The notes under the pieces were generated by a model. The model had not been told where the DNA came from. It did not search any database and saw only the letters and a list, made by a program, of their open reading frames with translations. DNA of 64,000 nt from Malaya genurostris. Lineage: Eukaryota; Arthropoda; Insecta; Diptera; Culicidae. The stretch spans positions 125,852,650 to 125,916,649 of the forward strand of contig NC_080570.1 of assembly GCF_030247185.1 (NCBI RefSeq), in the 5' to 3' direction. The position numbers were made by a program, and so were the translations under genes. Shown in pieces: positions 62,947 to 64,000 of the stretch; position 1 is the stretch's first letter; every line of letters begins with the position of its first letter.

Positions 62947-64000
62947 TTCGCACGAGACACCGCAGATTTATGGCAGTGGTAAAAATGGCGTTATCTCCAT
63001 TGGTCATATAAATGAAGTAAACGTAGTATGCCCTTGTATGTTAAAATGGAAAACTGTTCAGGCACGCACCTCTATTTGTTCCCTGCACTGGTTACCAAAA
63101 ATCGCTAGACTTCTATTATGCAATAAATGATCAATTCCGTCGTGGAATATGTTTAGACACACAGGCTAAAAAGAGCGTAAATAAAATTATGAAATGTGAA
63201 TAATGGTCGATTTTATTATTGGACCTCTTTGTTTTCTTTTTTCCTGGGGATATGAGTTTTCTCAACATTAAATAGCAAAGGTTGCAGACTAGTTGACACA
63301 CAAATCGCTCCTTCGTTTTCCTCGTCTTAAGAGTCGTTTCTTTTCAATGGTCACATGTACTTATGGCCGATGTTGATCGGTGCCAGACTTACCATGGAGA
63401 GCCGTTCAAAAGAATTGATCAGCTAGTTTATCTTGGCTTCTAGCGGTTCACTGAAAAAAAAATCCCATCTGAAGACAAAAAAAAATAGAAAAGGAATAGA
63501 TTTTTACGGACACAGAGATCTGACCAGATCGTGGTGTTGATGAAAGTGTAAATACACCGAACTATATAGCTTTTGTAGCTGGATTCCTTTCATTTTCCTT
63601 ACGTCGCGATGCGATTGGTGTGTTTAAAAAAAGACGTGAGGGTAATGTCAGAGGCATAGCTGGATGACGTGAATACAAATAAAACTGAAATACTTTTCCA
63701 CACATCCGAATATCGATAATCGCAGGTACTAGTTGATTGACTGTGTGGAATTTAGTAAATTTCCAATACTTGCATAATTGTAACGATACAGTTATAAAGC
63801 GAAGCATAAACTAACGAGGTTGTGTATGGGACAAGACCAATAAAATCAAAAATGCAATGTTCAAATTCATCCATGAACTGAAAAATCCACAACAAATCAT
63901 AAAAAAGTCATTTAGGATTTAAATTTAAGTTTGGAACTAATATGGTAGTATAATTGTATAAACTTATTTGTCAAACCCGTCTCTAAAATACGAATTGTAT
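62947..64000. other. EcKinase 2 3' flank and repeat scraps
   Basis: 3' UTR, then no recognised gene. GATGACGTGAATACAAATAAAACTG at about 63664 is a piece of the CGTATTCACGTCATCC repeat seen also at about 14480, 57255 and 60505. Confidence 0.35.

Overview
The window looks like nuclear DNA of a dipteran insect, most likely a culicine-type mosquito. Genes have spliced exons with GT-AG introns, one first intron is over 14 kb, the DNA is AT-rich and packed with decayed transposons, and one transposon (ITmD37E) belongs to a group first described in mosquitoes. The species cannot be fixed from the sequence alone. No prokaryotic features, rRNA or convincing functional tRNA gene were seen.

Layout. 1-640: decayed non-LTR retrotransposon (-). 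763-2173: 3' coding exon of an ACAP/centaurin-beta ArfGAP (+). 3.5-6.4 kb: repeats, including a DD41D mariner relic and a fold-back element. 6.9-10.8 kb: a complete four-exon sniffer carbonyl reductase (-). Thioredoxin reductase (Trxr-1, +) starts inside sniffer intron 1 with a cytosolic first exon (10433). It has a second, mitochondrial-type first exon at 18387 and shared body exons at 24736-26274. A 6,334-bp block carrying the whole shared body is present twice in direct tandem (21826-28159 and 28160-34493), nearly identical. 34.5-37.4 kb: repeats, including a 676-bp TTAA-flanked palindrome. 38.2-40.1 kb: an ERMARD-like gene (+), convergent with a two-exon BCL7 gene (-, 40552-41099). 41.8-49.3 kb: repeats, including a DD41D element with inverted-duplicated ends inside a (TA)n tract. 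49.6-51.0 kb and 61.6-62.9 kb: two divergently placed, intact EcKinase/CHK-like paralogs. Between them lie a mariner with a nested retrotransposon fragment, an ITmD37E element and smaller repeats.

How the genes relate. Sniffer and Trxr-1 both act against oxidative damage and overlap in antisense at their 5' ends, so shared chromatin or transcriptional interference is plausible. The alternative Trxr-1 first exons both end in phase 1 and join the same acceptor, giving predicted cytosolic (497 aa) and mitochondrial (521 aa) enzymes. The tandem duplication copies only the body, so the second body could be used only by splicing from the shared upstream first exons, unless it is an assembly artefact. 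The EcKinase pair is a small cluster split by transposon insertions.
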